Part shown: in pieces, positions 14,874 to 21,587 of the stretch | How positions within the stretch are numbered: position 1 is the first letter of the stretch | Layout: each line of letters starts with the position of its first letter | IMG/VR virus record: IMGVR_UViG_3300015263_000249 | Location: 1-23,209 of that record | DNA from: a virus | DNA: 23,209 bases | Strand: one strand, 5' to 3' | Program-made: the position numbers and the translations under genes | Notes under the pieces: model-generated | The model's database searches: none | What the model saw: the letters and a program-made list of their open reading frames with translations, nothing else | What the model was told of the DNA's origin: nothing

Positions 14874-15912
14874 TTGTCTGCTCCAAGATAAGTTGTTCTG
14901 CGTATTGCTGCGGGGTCAGTCCCAACCGTTTGGCGATTCGAACCTGACTCTCTGTCAGCCTCACCTTCCTGCCGGGGGTACGCTGGCTGCTCCGGTTTGC
15001 CGGAGCGACAACCGTATCTTGTCTGCGCGAAGCTTCTCTCTTGAAGCGTTCGGGGAAACGGGAGCGGACTTCCTTGTCGATGGCCTTGTAGTAATCCGGC
15101 GTATCAACTTCGACGCCGTTATCCACAAGCTGACGATGTACACCAAGCGCAAAGGCCTGCATTGTTACATCGTTATCGAACCAAGGATTGCGCTTGCGCC
15201 ATTCGAGCGCCTGCTCTGATGGCCCAACTCTTTGATTCTGTTGATCTTTCTGCTCCTGTTGAGGAGCGTACCTGTTAAAGTATTCAGGGTCGGATCGCGG
15301 GAGTGTCTGCGGCTGGTGACCTGTCAGGCGCTCCATCTGGGCTACGGCGCGGGAGATTTCCTCCTGCGCGGCAATTATGCCATCTGTGTCACCGGCCTCT
15401 GTGGCTTCACGGTAACGGGCCTTTGCCGCTGAAAGCTGTCCTTCGAGGCGACCCTTGTGTTCATCGAGAAGAACTTTCTCCCCGCCCTCGACCAACTCCT
15501 TCAACCGATTGTTCTCGTCAAGAATGCGCTTGCCGAAATCTATGGCTTCATTGAACTGGCGTTCGCGTTCTTCACGCGCCCTGCGTTCAGCGTGCATCCT
15601 TGCAGTAAGCTTTGAGATGCGATCCTGAACGTTCTTGGAATATTCCTTGACCTCATCTTCATCCGGTATATCCGGCTCGCCGTCCCGCTCGTCGTCTGCT
15701 ACCCACTTGTTCTTGTCTTCTTCAGGGGTATCATCGACAATTTCGACTTCAAAGCCGTCTTTCTCTTTAGCGGCCTTCTTGTCCTCTACGAACAATTCCT
15801 TGTCGTTAAAGGGGGCACGGTCTTCTTCGTGATCGTCCTTGAAGGGATCGAACTGATCTTCATCCCCTTCCTCGATAAAATCGTTGTCGATCAGGGAGTT
15901 ATTCTTCGGCAT
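14839..15912 (-). CDS. Probable capsid scaffolding protein
   Basis: The 357-aa protein has the usual scaffold layout: an acidic disordered N-terminus (first about 90 residues), a long helical, probably coiled-coil middle (residues about 90-200: RISKLTARMHAERRAREERE), a Gln-rich spacer, EWRKRNPWFDNDVTMQAFAL, and a short basic C-terminus with helix-turn-helix-like LTESQVRIAKRLGLTPQQYA. It is encoded just before the capsid cluster and overlaps the GroES-like stop as TGATG. A short basic C-terminal helix in P22 scaffold binds the coat; the same is inferred here. No protease motif is visible. Confidence 0.75.
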   Translation of the reverse strand: MPKNNSLIDNDFIEEGDEDQFDPFKDDHEEDRAPFNDKELFVEDKKAAKEKDGFEVEIVDDTPEEDKNKWVADDERDGEPDIPDEDEVKEYSKNVQDRISKLTARMHAERRAREERERQFNEAIDFGKRILDENNRLKELVEGGEKVLLDEHKGRLEGQLSAAKARYREATEAGDTDGIIAAQEEISRAVAQMERLTGHQPQTLPRSDPEYFNRYAPQQEQKDQQNQRVGPSEQALEWRKRNPWFDNDVTMQAFALGVHRQLVDNGVEVDTPDYYKAIDKEVRSRFPERFKREASRRQDTVVAPANRSSQRTPGRKVRLTESQVRIAKRLGLTPQQYAEQLILEQTNGNRSEFTHSS

Positions 15913-16280
15913 CAGTAGGCCCTCATGATTTTGCGCGGATCGGCAACAACGGCTTCAACACTGTCATCATCGATCAGTCTGTATTCCTGTTCCCCTACTT
16001 TTATTCGGGTGCCGGAATAGGATCGGAAGACAACGTAGTCTCCCTTCTTGCACCAAGCCCCTGACGGGAACTTGTTTTCAGATACGTATGCTTCCGGTCC
16101 AAGCTGAATGACATAGCCAACAACAGTTGCCGTTTGCTCTGCGTCTTTCAGTTTGTCTGGAAGAAAAACACCGCCCTTGGATGTTTCCTGAACCTTCGGG
16201 ATTGCTACAAGAATCTTGTAACCCTTTGGTTTTGGTAGATGATTTGCGTTCTCGTCATCAATGGCGAGTTCCGAATACAT
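15912..16280 (-). CDS. GroES-like co-chaperonin
   Basis: The 122-aa protein starts at the ATG at 16280 with a GGAG site; the frame is open for 13 more codons, but they lack a site and fall in the terminator stem. It follows the GroES fold order: strand GYKILVAIPKVQE, mobile loop TSKGGVFLPD with the hydrophobic tripeptide that inserts into GroEL (V38-F39-L40), GYVIQLGPEAYV, CKKGDYVVF and a C-terminal EAVVAD strand. The GGVFLP motif is the functional counterpart of GGIVL in GroES. Phage co-chaperonins such as T4 gp31 adapt host GroEL to fold a capsid protein; a place directly before scaffold and capsid genes supports that here. Confidence 0.85.
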   Translation of the reverse strand: MYSELAIDDENANHLPKPKGYKILVAIPKVQETSKGGVFLPDKLKDAEQTATVVGYVIQLGPEAYVSENKFPSGAWCKKGDYVVFRSYSGTRIKVGEQEYRLIDDDSVEAVVADPRKIMRAY

Positions 16281-16304
16281 GCGTGTTCTCCACGGATTGC
16301 ACAA

Positions 16305-16348
16305 CAAAAAACCCCCCAAGCGACTGTCAATAACGCTTGGGAGGTTTT
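16305..16348 (-). terminator. Intrinsic terminator in the leader of the GroES-scaffold-capsid operon
   Basis: Minus-strand arms CTCCCAAGCG and CGCTTGGGGGG pair around an 11-nt loop with one mismatch, flanked by TTTTTT. It sits about 30-70 nt downstream of a promoter-like element and ends 24 nt before the GroES start. It also has a weaker U tract on the plus strand. Confidence 0.75.
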
Positions 16349-16369
16349 CTCGTCAGTGGGTGATCGTAG

Positions 16370-16383
16370 TACCCTATTGGGTA
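16370..16383. promoter_or_regulatory. 14-bp inverted repeat, possible operator
   Basis: TACCC and GGGTA flank TATT as a perfect inverted repeat. It lies at or just downstream of the likely transcription start of the second leader cassette, where a repressor could block initiation. Confidence 0.4.
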
Positions 16384-16388
16384 TTTAT

Positions 16389-16417
16389 AAACTACGTATA
16401 GTCTTGACGGCTGTCAA
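16389..16417 (-). promoter_or_regulatory. Promoter with -35 box inside a palindrome
   Basis: A perfect TTGACA (minus, 16417-16412), a 17-nt spacer and a weak -10, TAGTTT (16394-16389), suit an alphaproteobacterial sigma70 promoter. The -35 lies within TTGAC-N4-GTCAA (16404-16417), overlapping the stop of the 60-aa gene. The same palindrome type covers the -35 before the terminase leader. Confidence 0.55.
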
Positions 16418-16596
16418 TCCCCTTCGAAATCTTCTTCCATTTCATAATCTTGGGCGATAAGAGATATGTCTTTCAACAGCTTAATCTCTGCCGCAAGTAC
16501 CTTGTACTGCGTGTAATCAGTACATTTTCCTTCTTCCAGCATAGCCCTGCGGACGCGGGCTTCCTCTGAAAGCTTGGCAAGTAATCTATCCAGCAT
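16414..16596 (-). CDS. Small helical hypothetical protein
   Basis: The 60-aa protein starts 11 nt inside the portal gene end. It is almost all helical (MLDRLLAKLSEEARVRRAML, then a short linker and AAEIKLLKDISLIAQDYEME). I know no family. Its stop codon lies inside the palindrome of the next promoter. It could be a head-assembly helper or a portal accessory protein. Confidence 0.6.
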   Translation of the reverse strand: MLDRLLAKLSEEARVRRAMLEEGKCTDYTQYKVLAAEIKLLKDISLIAQDYEMEEDFEGD

Positions 16597-19090
16597 TGTT
16601 CACAGGCTTCTTCAGTTGCGCTTCTCTCAAGGAAGCTAACCTATCCCGCTCGCGCTGGAAAGCCTCATGCCACATCTCTTTGTCTTTCTGCTGGTAATTG
16701 GCAATGGAATCAGTGACTTCCTTGCCAAGCTTGACGCCTGACTGCCGTTCCTCTGCGGAAAGCTTGGCCCCGAATGTGACGAGGTTCGCTCCAACCTTGG
16801 CACCTTCGACGGCCTCGCGTCCCTGCATCTCGCGGAGTTGTAGCTGTTCCTTGTCTGCGGTCTTCGCAATATCGACCTGAATCTTCGTCTGATCCGTTTC
16901 GATCTTGTGCTGAAGTTCACGGTTCTTGAGATTGAGTTCGCCAAGCTTGATGAGGTAATCAGGGTTCTTCCACATCTCATCGTTAAGGCTGGCCTGTGCT
17001 TCGCCATCATGCCTGTCACGCAGCTTGACGGCAGCTTGTGCCACCATGCGAGACAGGGCTGCTTCCACTTCCGGTGGGAGTTCCTTGTCCGGTGGAGGAA
17101 GAGGACGGCCAATCAACTGTTCTATTTCCGATCTGTACTGGAAGGCAAGATGCTGCGCGATATGTGCTTCCATGGCACCCTGAAGGACATTGGCGTTCGG
17201 TGACTGGCCGACAAGTTCCTGTGTCTTGGGATCGGTGAACCACGACAGGTGAGCCTGAATGTGGGCCGTATGATCCTGCTCCATGTACACCTTGATTGGC
17301 TGCTGTGTCAGGATGTGCATGTTTTCCGATACGGGGTCGAGGCGTGGCGGAGGCTGGTCAACCGGCAGGAACTTCTCGTCGTTCTTGATACCGATGGCTT
17401 GGAGTGCCGCACGGTGGAGTTCCTTCATGTTGTACAGTTCAGGATTCATCTGCGCCAATTGCTGGACAGCCTGCATCTGCACAATCTTCTGAGCCTGTGT
17501 CGCTGCGTTCGGGTCAGATACTGGCAGCACATCGACGCGGGCATCGAAATCCTTCTTCCGGTCAAAATGGCCGGTGTCATCCCACTCATAATGAGGTCCC
17601 ATATAATCAGTGATGACTTCCGCAATCATCTTCAGTTCCCTGCGGAGGGACGCATGAAGACGGGCGTGGACAGCCGTCATGACTTTCAGGTTGCGCTCAA
17701 GAAGAGCCATGGTCGTGCCGACAGGAGCATTCTGGGACGTCGAATCAATCTTCACATCAGCGATTGAGCCGATCCTGCGGCCCTCATCGACAAGCATCTG
17801 GAGGAGAGTGACCAGAGTTGCGCTTGGTTCCTGATATGGCAGAGGATAAAGGTTGTCCCTGATTGCCCCTGCCGGAACATCGACATCTCGCCATTCTCCC
17901 GGCTGGATAGGTACATCGTCTCCCTTGGCAGTGCGAAGACCTCTTGTCTTCAAGCCGCCCGGAAGATTGGAGAGTGTACCTGCATCGAGAAGCTGGCGGA
18001 GGATCGATGTGGAAGCCTTGGCGATTGATCCGAGGAGATGAATCAATCCGGTGCCGTAGAAGCCAAGCCCCGGCATGTATTGGTAATGAACGAAGTAGGT
18101 TTCCTTGTTCCGGTTCTGGTTGTCTTCAGGTTTCCAGTTCCGGTAGATGGACAGGACTTCCTGTGAATCCTTGTCGATAGTGATGATGTAGGGATCGGCT
18201 ATATCGTTCGGGTCTGAAAAAGGTTCGGGGAGATTGTAATGGACGTGGAACTCAAGAAGGGTGTGCCTCTCGTCCTTGGAGAGCGGAGGCTCCATGCCCA
18301 TCAGTTCGTCTTCCCGCTCCTTGCCTTCGGACGTCTGCGGGGTCGTGGCCTGAAGATTTACCTTGCGATAAAGACCGGCACGCATCATCTTCCTGACTTC
18401 GTTCGGGGAACGCTTCATGACATGCGTATAGCGTTCAGCCGAATCTATATCGGAAGCATAGTAATCGATGACGAAATCTTCTGCCGTTACCATGTGGGCA
18501 CAGGGACGGTCCTTCATCGGGTCATAGTAGACCTTCTTGAAGACGGAACCCGCCAGAGGAAGACGGAACAGAAGCTGCTCCATTTCAGAGCGGTATTCGC
18601 TCATCTTCTCGGTCAACTGGTAATTCAGTTCTTCCTTGATGCGTTGGGCTTGCTGCATCTTTTCAGGGGTCTCATCGCCAACCACCTTGGTCATCACAGG
18701 ACCAGCGGCGGGGAATATCTCCATGATGGCGTTTGACTGGAAGCGAACGACCGCCTCCGAAAGGACGGGATGGAATACACCGCTTGCGCCCTTGAACGGC
18801 TTCTCCCTGTCTTCCATGGAAAAGCCAAGGTAATCGAGGCCCTTGATGTAGGTCTCTATCCATTCTTCCCGGCTTGAAAGGTCCGACAAGTATAGTTCAA
18901 GTAGTTCTGAAGCTATTTCGGATAGATCGCCATCTTCAAGATACGTCGCAAGATTATCACGATGGGATGGATTTGGCTCGATGCCTTCCGGCTGCGGGTC
19001 AAAGCTGGAGCCTTCACTGTCTGGCACTACCTCTATATCGAGCGGTTCACTTGGCTGCTGAAAGGGGACAATGTTTGGATTAAGCGCCAT
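16586..19090 (-). CDS. Portal protein, long P22-like class
   Basis: The 834-aa protein begins with an acidic Pro/Ser-rich segment, then LELYLSDLSSREEWIETYIK and DREKPFKGASGVFHPVLSEA, the usual opening of this portal class. The conserved centre includes FFVHYQ-like and SAERYTHVMKRSPNEVRKMM blocks, a crown-forming middle, and a C-terminal coiled coil of about 150 residues rich in Glu, Lys and Gln (KNRELQHKIETDQTKIQVDI). The length exceeds P22 gp1 (about 725) and Mu-like portals, suggesting extra C-terminal helices. It starts 2 nt after the terminase stop, so the two are cotranslated. The portal forms the dodecameric DNA channel. Confidence 0.9.
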   Translation of the reverse strand: MALNPNIVPFQQPSEPLDIEVVPDSEGSSFDPQPEGIEPNPSHRDNLATYLEDGDLSEIASELLELYLSDLSSREEWIETYIKGLDYLGFSMEDREKPFKGASGVFHPVLSEAVVRFQSNAIMEIFPAAGPVMTKVVGDETPEKMQQAQRIKEELNYQLTEKMSEYRSEMEQLLFRLPLAGSVFKKVYYDPMKDRPCAHMVTAEDFVIDYYASDIDSAERYTHVMKRSPNEVRKMMRAGLYRKVNLQATTPQTSEGKEREDELMGMEPPLSKDERHTLLEFHVHYNLPEPFSDPNDIADPYIITIDKDSQEVLSIYRNWKPEDNQNRNKETYFVHYQYMPGLGFYGTGLIHLLGSIAKASTSILRQLLDAGTLSNLPGGLKTRGLRTAKGDDVPIQPGEWRDVDVPAGAIRDNLYPLPYQEPSATLVTLLQMLVDEGRRIGSIADVKIDSTSQNAPVGTTMALLERNLKVMTAVHARLHASLRRELKMIAEVITDYMGPHYEWDDTGHFDRKKDFDARVDVLPVSDPNAATQAQKIVQMQAVQQLAQMNPELYNMKELHRAALQAIGIKNDEKFLPVDQPPPRLDPVSENMHILTQQPIKVYMEQDHTAHIQAHLSWFTDPKTQELVGQSPNANVLQGAMEAHIAQHLAFQYRSEIEQLIGRPLPPPDKELPPEVEAALSRMVAQAAVKLRDRHDGEAQASLNDEMWKNPDYLIKLGELNLKNRELQHKIETDQTKIQVDIAKTADKEQLQLREMQGREAVEGAKVGANLVTFGAKLSAEERQSGVKLGKEVTDSIANYQQKDKEMWHEAFQRERDRLASLREAQLKKPVNNAG

Positions 19091-19092
19091 GG

Positions 19093-20565
19093 TTAATAAT
19101 ACTCATATGACGAGTACCTTCTCTCTTCATCGTCATCTTCATCGTAGTCATGCTCCGTCCTTACCCATCCTCCCTGACGAAAACGGGTGAGTGCCATGGT
19201 TACAGTGTCAACATAGTCATCATGCTCGCCTGCGGGGAACGCAGCACATTCCTCGATGACTTCCTGATGTGCCGCCCTGACCTTGCGGGCATACACCATC
19301 TTGGATGCGAATATGTCGGTGACAGCATTCACGCGGGCGATCTTGTCGTTATCCCCGCGCTTGGTCCCGCGTCCTACCACCACGTCCTGTACAGGTATGC
19401 CCATCTTCCTCAACTCGAATATGAGGGGATGGCCTGCCGCCCTTGCCTCGATCAGGCATATGTCAGGTTCGTAATCTTGGTAGAGTTCGAGAACATTTCT
19501 CTTCAGTTCAGGAAATTCCCATTTCCCCCTGACAGCATCGATCAGCATTGCACAGTTCTGGTCTGTCTCCTCATTGAAGAAGATGCCCCATATCGTGCAG
19601 GCAGAGTAGTCAGAGCGTGTCGATGCAGTGAAGGCCGTGTCCCAAGACATGATGACGGCTTCGAAGGGAGGAAGCTTTGCATCCCAATCCTGCCAGTATT
19701 CACGCTTGATAAGAGCGCCTTCTTCGGAAACGGGGTTCTGCTGGTACTGTGCATTCCACCGTGCCACAGGAATAGAGGCGCGGGTCTTTCTCAACTCCTC
19801 TATCTTCCAATACTCCGGCCAAATTGGCCGCTCGGGCTTGTCGTCCTCCGGTGGAAGGATGGCTGGCAGTTCCACAATCTCCCATTGGTCAGAGTCCGGT
19901 TCGTTCATCTGCTTCTTGATAAGCTGTCCTGTCAGATCAAGAAGGCTCCATCGGGTCATGACCACGACCACAGCCGCCCCCGGCTGAAGGCGCTGGCGAG
20001 GTCCTGTCTCGTACCACTCCATGACCTTGTGATAAATGTCGGGGTTTGATTCCCCCAATATGCCTTCCTGCTCCGATACCGGATCATCGATCACGAAAAG
20101 ATCGGCACCCTTACCGGCAACAGCACCGCCAACACCAATAGCGAAGTATTCCCCACCCAAGTTCGTTGACCACCTGCCAGCAGCCTTTGAATCCTGCGAC
20201 AGGTTAACTTCTGGGAATATGGTATTGAAATCCTTGGAGTTTATGATGTTACGCACACGACGACCGAAACCGACAGCCAGTTCGGAAGTGTGGGATGCCT
20301 CGATGATCTTTTTCTTGGGATACCTTCCAAGGAAATACGCCGGAAGAAACACCGAGGCAAACTCTGATTTTGTGTGGCGTGGAGGCATATTGATAATGAC
20401 ACGCTTCTTGCGCCCCTCGATCACGTCATCGAACAGCTTGGCGATGATCTTGTGATGCGACCCCTCCACGAAATCGGGCCACATGTACTTGATGAAGGGG
20501 AGAAATCCGGTTCGCGCACTTTCGAGAGTGTTGGCTTTTTCCAACTCTGTAAGGAGGCCAAGCAA
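19093..20565 (-). CDS. terL: Terminase large subunit (packaging ATPase and nuclease)
   Basis: The 490-aa reading starts at a TTG. Walker A-like MPPRHTKSEF spans residues 60-69; Walker B ADLFVIDD spans 154-161 with the catalytic acid; VVMTRW (about 201-206) fits the coupling motif. The C-terminal RNase H-like nuclease has the acids of MSWDTAF (D309), CLIEARA (E373) and EHDDYVDT (D450, D453). The frame stays open upstream to a TAA at 20643-20641, and the 25 extra codons encode a helical segment (ISFNLEDIAKHIDKIPVDRQ) that looks like a true N-terminus, but contain no ATG, GTG or TTG. The TTG itself has no ribosome site. The start is therefore unresolved. No small terminase subunit is identified nearby. 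Confidence 0.9.
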   Translation of the reverse strand: MLGLLTELEKANTLESARTGFLPFIKYMWPDFVEGSHHKIIAKLFDDVIEGRKKRVIINMPPRHTKSEFASVFLPAYFLGRYPKKKIIEASHTSELAVGFGRRVRNIINSKDFNTIFPEVNLSQDSKAAGRWSTNLGGEYFAIGVGGAVAGKGADLFVIDDPVSEQEGILGESNPDIYHKVMEWYETGPRQRLQPGAAVVVVMTRWSLLDLTGQLIKKQMNEPDSDQWEIVELPAILPPEDDKPERPIWPEYWKIEELRKTRASIPVARWNAQYQQNPVSEEGALIKREYWQDWDAKLPPFEAVIMSWDTAFTASTRSDYSACTIWGIFFNEETDQNCAMLIDAVRGKWEFPELKRNVLELYQDYEPDICLIEARAAGHPLIFELRKMGIPVQDVVVGRGTKRGDNDKIARVNAVTDIFASKMVYARKVRAAHQEVIEECAAFPAGEHDDYVDTVTMALTRFRQGGWVRTEHDYDEDDDEERRYSSYEYY

Positions 20566-20642
20566 TTCAGCTTGTCGGTCTACAGGTATTTTGTCGATAT
20601 GTTTTGCGATGTCTTCCAGATTGAAAGAGATTGTCGTGCCTT

Positions 20643-20672
20643 AAAAAAAAGGCAGGGACCGAAGTCCCTGCC
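20643..20672 (-). terminator. Near-perfect intrinsic terminator at the terminase start
   Basis: The minus-strand arms GGCAGGGAC and GTCCCTGCC pair perfectly over 9 bp around a TTCG loop, followed by eight T. The terminase reading frame begins at once after it. Confidence 0.9.
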
Positions 20673-20702
20673 ACAACAAGAAAGGAGGATACCTATTAGG
20701 CA
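20643..20702 (-). ncRNA. Predicted 60-nt leader RNA of the late operon
   Basis: From the likely start at about 20702 to the end of the T tract, the transcript is about 60 nt: an unpaired 5' part containing CCUCCUUUCU and a terminal hairpin. Unless termination is suppressed, terminase and portal would not be transcribed from this promoter. The layout resembles the terminated leaders of Q- or put-type antitermination systems. The CCUCCUUUCU block (plus-strand complement 20679-20688) equals the usual anti-Shine-Dalgarno end of alphaproteobacterial 16S rRNA. Confidence 0.5.
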
Positions 20703-20708
20703 GTTTTC

Positions 20709-20737
20709 AATATACGGGTTGTTGACTGTGCAGTCAA
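20709..20737 (-). promoter_or_regulatory. Late promoter with -35 box inside a palindrome
   Basis: TTGACT (20737-20732), an exact 17-nt spacer and TATATT (20714-20709) make a strong sigma70-type promoter, preceded by C as in alphaproteobacteria. The -35 forms one arm of a perfect inverted repeat, TTGACT-N4-AGTCAA (20722-20737), so a regulator could compete with or recruit RNA polymerase. Confidence 0.75.
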
Positions 20738-20738
20738 G

Positions 20739-20771
20739 TCACAGTGAAATGCACCACGTATTCTCGAATAC
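20739..20771. promoter_or_regulatory. Upstream palindromes, possible activator or repressor sites
   Basis: Two further perfect inverted repeats lie just upstream of the -35: TCAC-A-GTGA (20739-20747) and GTATTC-N2-GAATAC (20758-20771). Their spacing from the promoter fits activator or second operator sites. The 37 bp to the stop of the Gly/His-rich gene holds nothing else I can support. Confidence 0.5.
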
Positions 20772-20808
20772 TGCTGATCTTCTCCACGCCCTGCTTGCGG
20801 TCATTTCT

Positions 20809-21222
20809 TTACTTGCCGCCATTACCGGGATTAGAAAAGCCACCCTCGTTCCCGTGACCACCGGGGTTGGTGTCGTCACCGCCACCGGAATGGTTTTGGT
20901 GCCCTTCGTGGCCATGTCCATGACCGTGGCCGTGGCCTCCACCGCCGCCGCCATTGCCAGACCCGCCATCATCACCAGAGCCAGAACCAGAACCACCGGA
21001 ACCGCCGCCGCCAGAACCACCAAAGCTTGGGCCGCCACCAGAATCATCTTCGCTCGATCCATTATCAATCCCCGCCCCGTCATGCTCCCAATTGTTGGGG
21101 GTTGCCATGGAAGGATCATTGCACAGGAATGTCATATTGAACAGTTTGCAGTGAAGGGCTTCTGCTTTCGCAGGAACCGTCAGAAAGGCGGCAAGTGCCA
21201 CCGTAGTCAACAAAGTTTTCAT
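20809..21222 (-). CDS. Secreted Gly/His-rich low-complexity protein
   Basis: The 137-aa product starts at the ATG at 21222, with an excellent AAGGAG site. It has a signal peptide (MKTLLTTVALAAFLTVPAKA) with likely cleavage before EALHC. The mature protein has two Cys (24 and 33), an acidic Ser/Gly stretch, then about 60 residues of Gly, Ser, Asp and His. Residues 97-111 hold a GHGHGH-type cluster that could bind Ni, Zn or Cu. No family is recognised. The length suits a small secreted or periplasmic factor; a role in lysis, metal capture or adhesion is speculation. Its ATG overlaps the stop of the 38-aa micro-ORF (ATGA). GC skew and low complexity make it unlike its neighbours. Confidence 0.75.
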   Translation of the reverse strand: MKTLLTTVALAAFLTVPAKAEALHCKLFNMTFLCNDPSMATPNNWEHDGAGIDNGSSEDDSGGGPSFGGSGGGGSGGSGSGSGDDGGSGNGGGGGGHGHGHGHGHEGHQNHSGGGDDTNPGGHGNEGGFSNPGNGGK

Positions 21223-21335
21223 TTCTCTCTCCTTGCTATCGCCCCGCCGATTATACACAAGACGGGGGATTCTTCATAGGCGTCGCGTGAAAAGATACGC
21301 CCGTCCTTTGTTTCACAGTATTCTCCAGCCTGCAT
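21219..21335 (-). CDS. Micro-ORF, 38 aa
   Basis: Reading from the ATG at 21335, the product begins MQAGEYCETKDGRIFSRDAY and ends IIGGAIARREK. The start lies inside the preceding micro-ORF and the stop overlaps the secreted gene (ATGA), which supports translation. The preceding GWRIL junction instead points to a GTG at about 21316, which would give a different 21-aa product; both are possible. Confidence 0.45.
   Translation of the reverse strand: MQAGEYCETKDGRIFSRDAYEESPVLCIIGGAIARREK
21250..21255 (-). promoter_or_regulatory. Perfect -10 hexamer before the secreted gene
   Basis: TATAAT lies 28 nt upstream of the secreted gene's ATG. No convincing -35 box is found at 16-18 nt, so it is only a weak promoter candidate. 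Confidence 0.25.
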
Positions 21336-21450
21336 GTCTTCTAAGCATCCTGTATCGATTTTCCACGGCAAACTGTATGGAAAAAGGATTGTTTACCCAC
21401 TTCTCCAACGGGACACAGAAGATTGAGTGTGGGAAGCCCAAGGTCCACAT
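21313..21450 (-). CDS. Micro-ORF, 45 aa, tandem copy 2
   Basis: The product begins MWTLGFPHSIFCVPLEKWVN, continues NPFSIQFAVENRYR and ends RRHAGWRIL. It is the same length as the 45-aa copy just upstream and matches it at MWT, the VPL(E/D)xW core, SIQFAVENR and the GWRIL end, so it is a tandem duplicate. The ATG overlaps the previous stop (TAATG). The family is unknown; no signal or membrane segment is seen. Confidence 0.75.
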   Translation of the reverse strand: MWTLGFPHSIFCVPLEKWVNNPFSIQFAVENRYRMLRRHAGWRIL

Positions 21451-21587
21451 TAAAGTATTCTCCAACCAGTTTGTTCCGTTAGCAACCTTCTTCTGTTCTC
21501 CACTGCAAACTGTATAGATACAAAGTTGCCCCACCACTCATCTAAAGGGACAGCGAAACTTACTTTCGGGAAATAGTAAGTCCACAT
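21450..21587 (-). CDS. Micro-ORF, 45 aa, tandem copy 1
   Basis: The product begins MWTYYFPKVSFAVPLDEWWG, continues NFVSIQFAVENRRR and ends TEQTGWRIL. It has two adjacent Trp and is paralogous to the next ORF downstream. The ATG overlaps the previous stop and is served by the GGAGGA sequence in the GWRRL codons of the ORF upstream. I recognise no family. Confidence 0.75.
   Translation of the reverse strand: MWTYYFPKVSFAVPLDEWWGNFVSIQFAVENRRRLLTEQTGWRIL

Larger units (their letters stand above)
21313..21587 (-). repeat. Tandem duplication of a 138-nt coding unit
   Basis: The two 45-codon ORFs are exactly 46 codons long with stop and overlap by one base. Their start regions (TAATGTGGAC) and FAVEN regions are nearly identical while the intervening DNA is diverged, as expected for an old in-frame duplication under selection. 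Confidence 0.8.

Noticed and set aside
20651-20808. Small terminase subunit gene between the secreted gene and terL
   Set aside because: Only short frames exist; the stretch is filled by palindromes, promoter and terminator.
20374-21279. A 301-codon plus-strand open frame
   Set aside because: It crosses the terminase 5' end, the late promoter and the Gly/His-rich gene antisense; it is open only because of low-complexity codons on the other strand and has no coupling or binding site.
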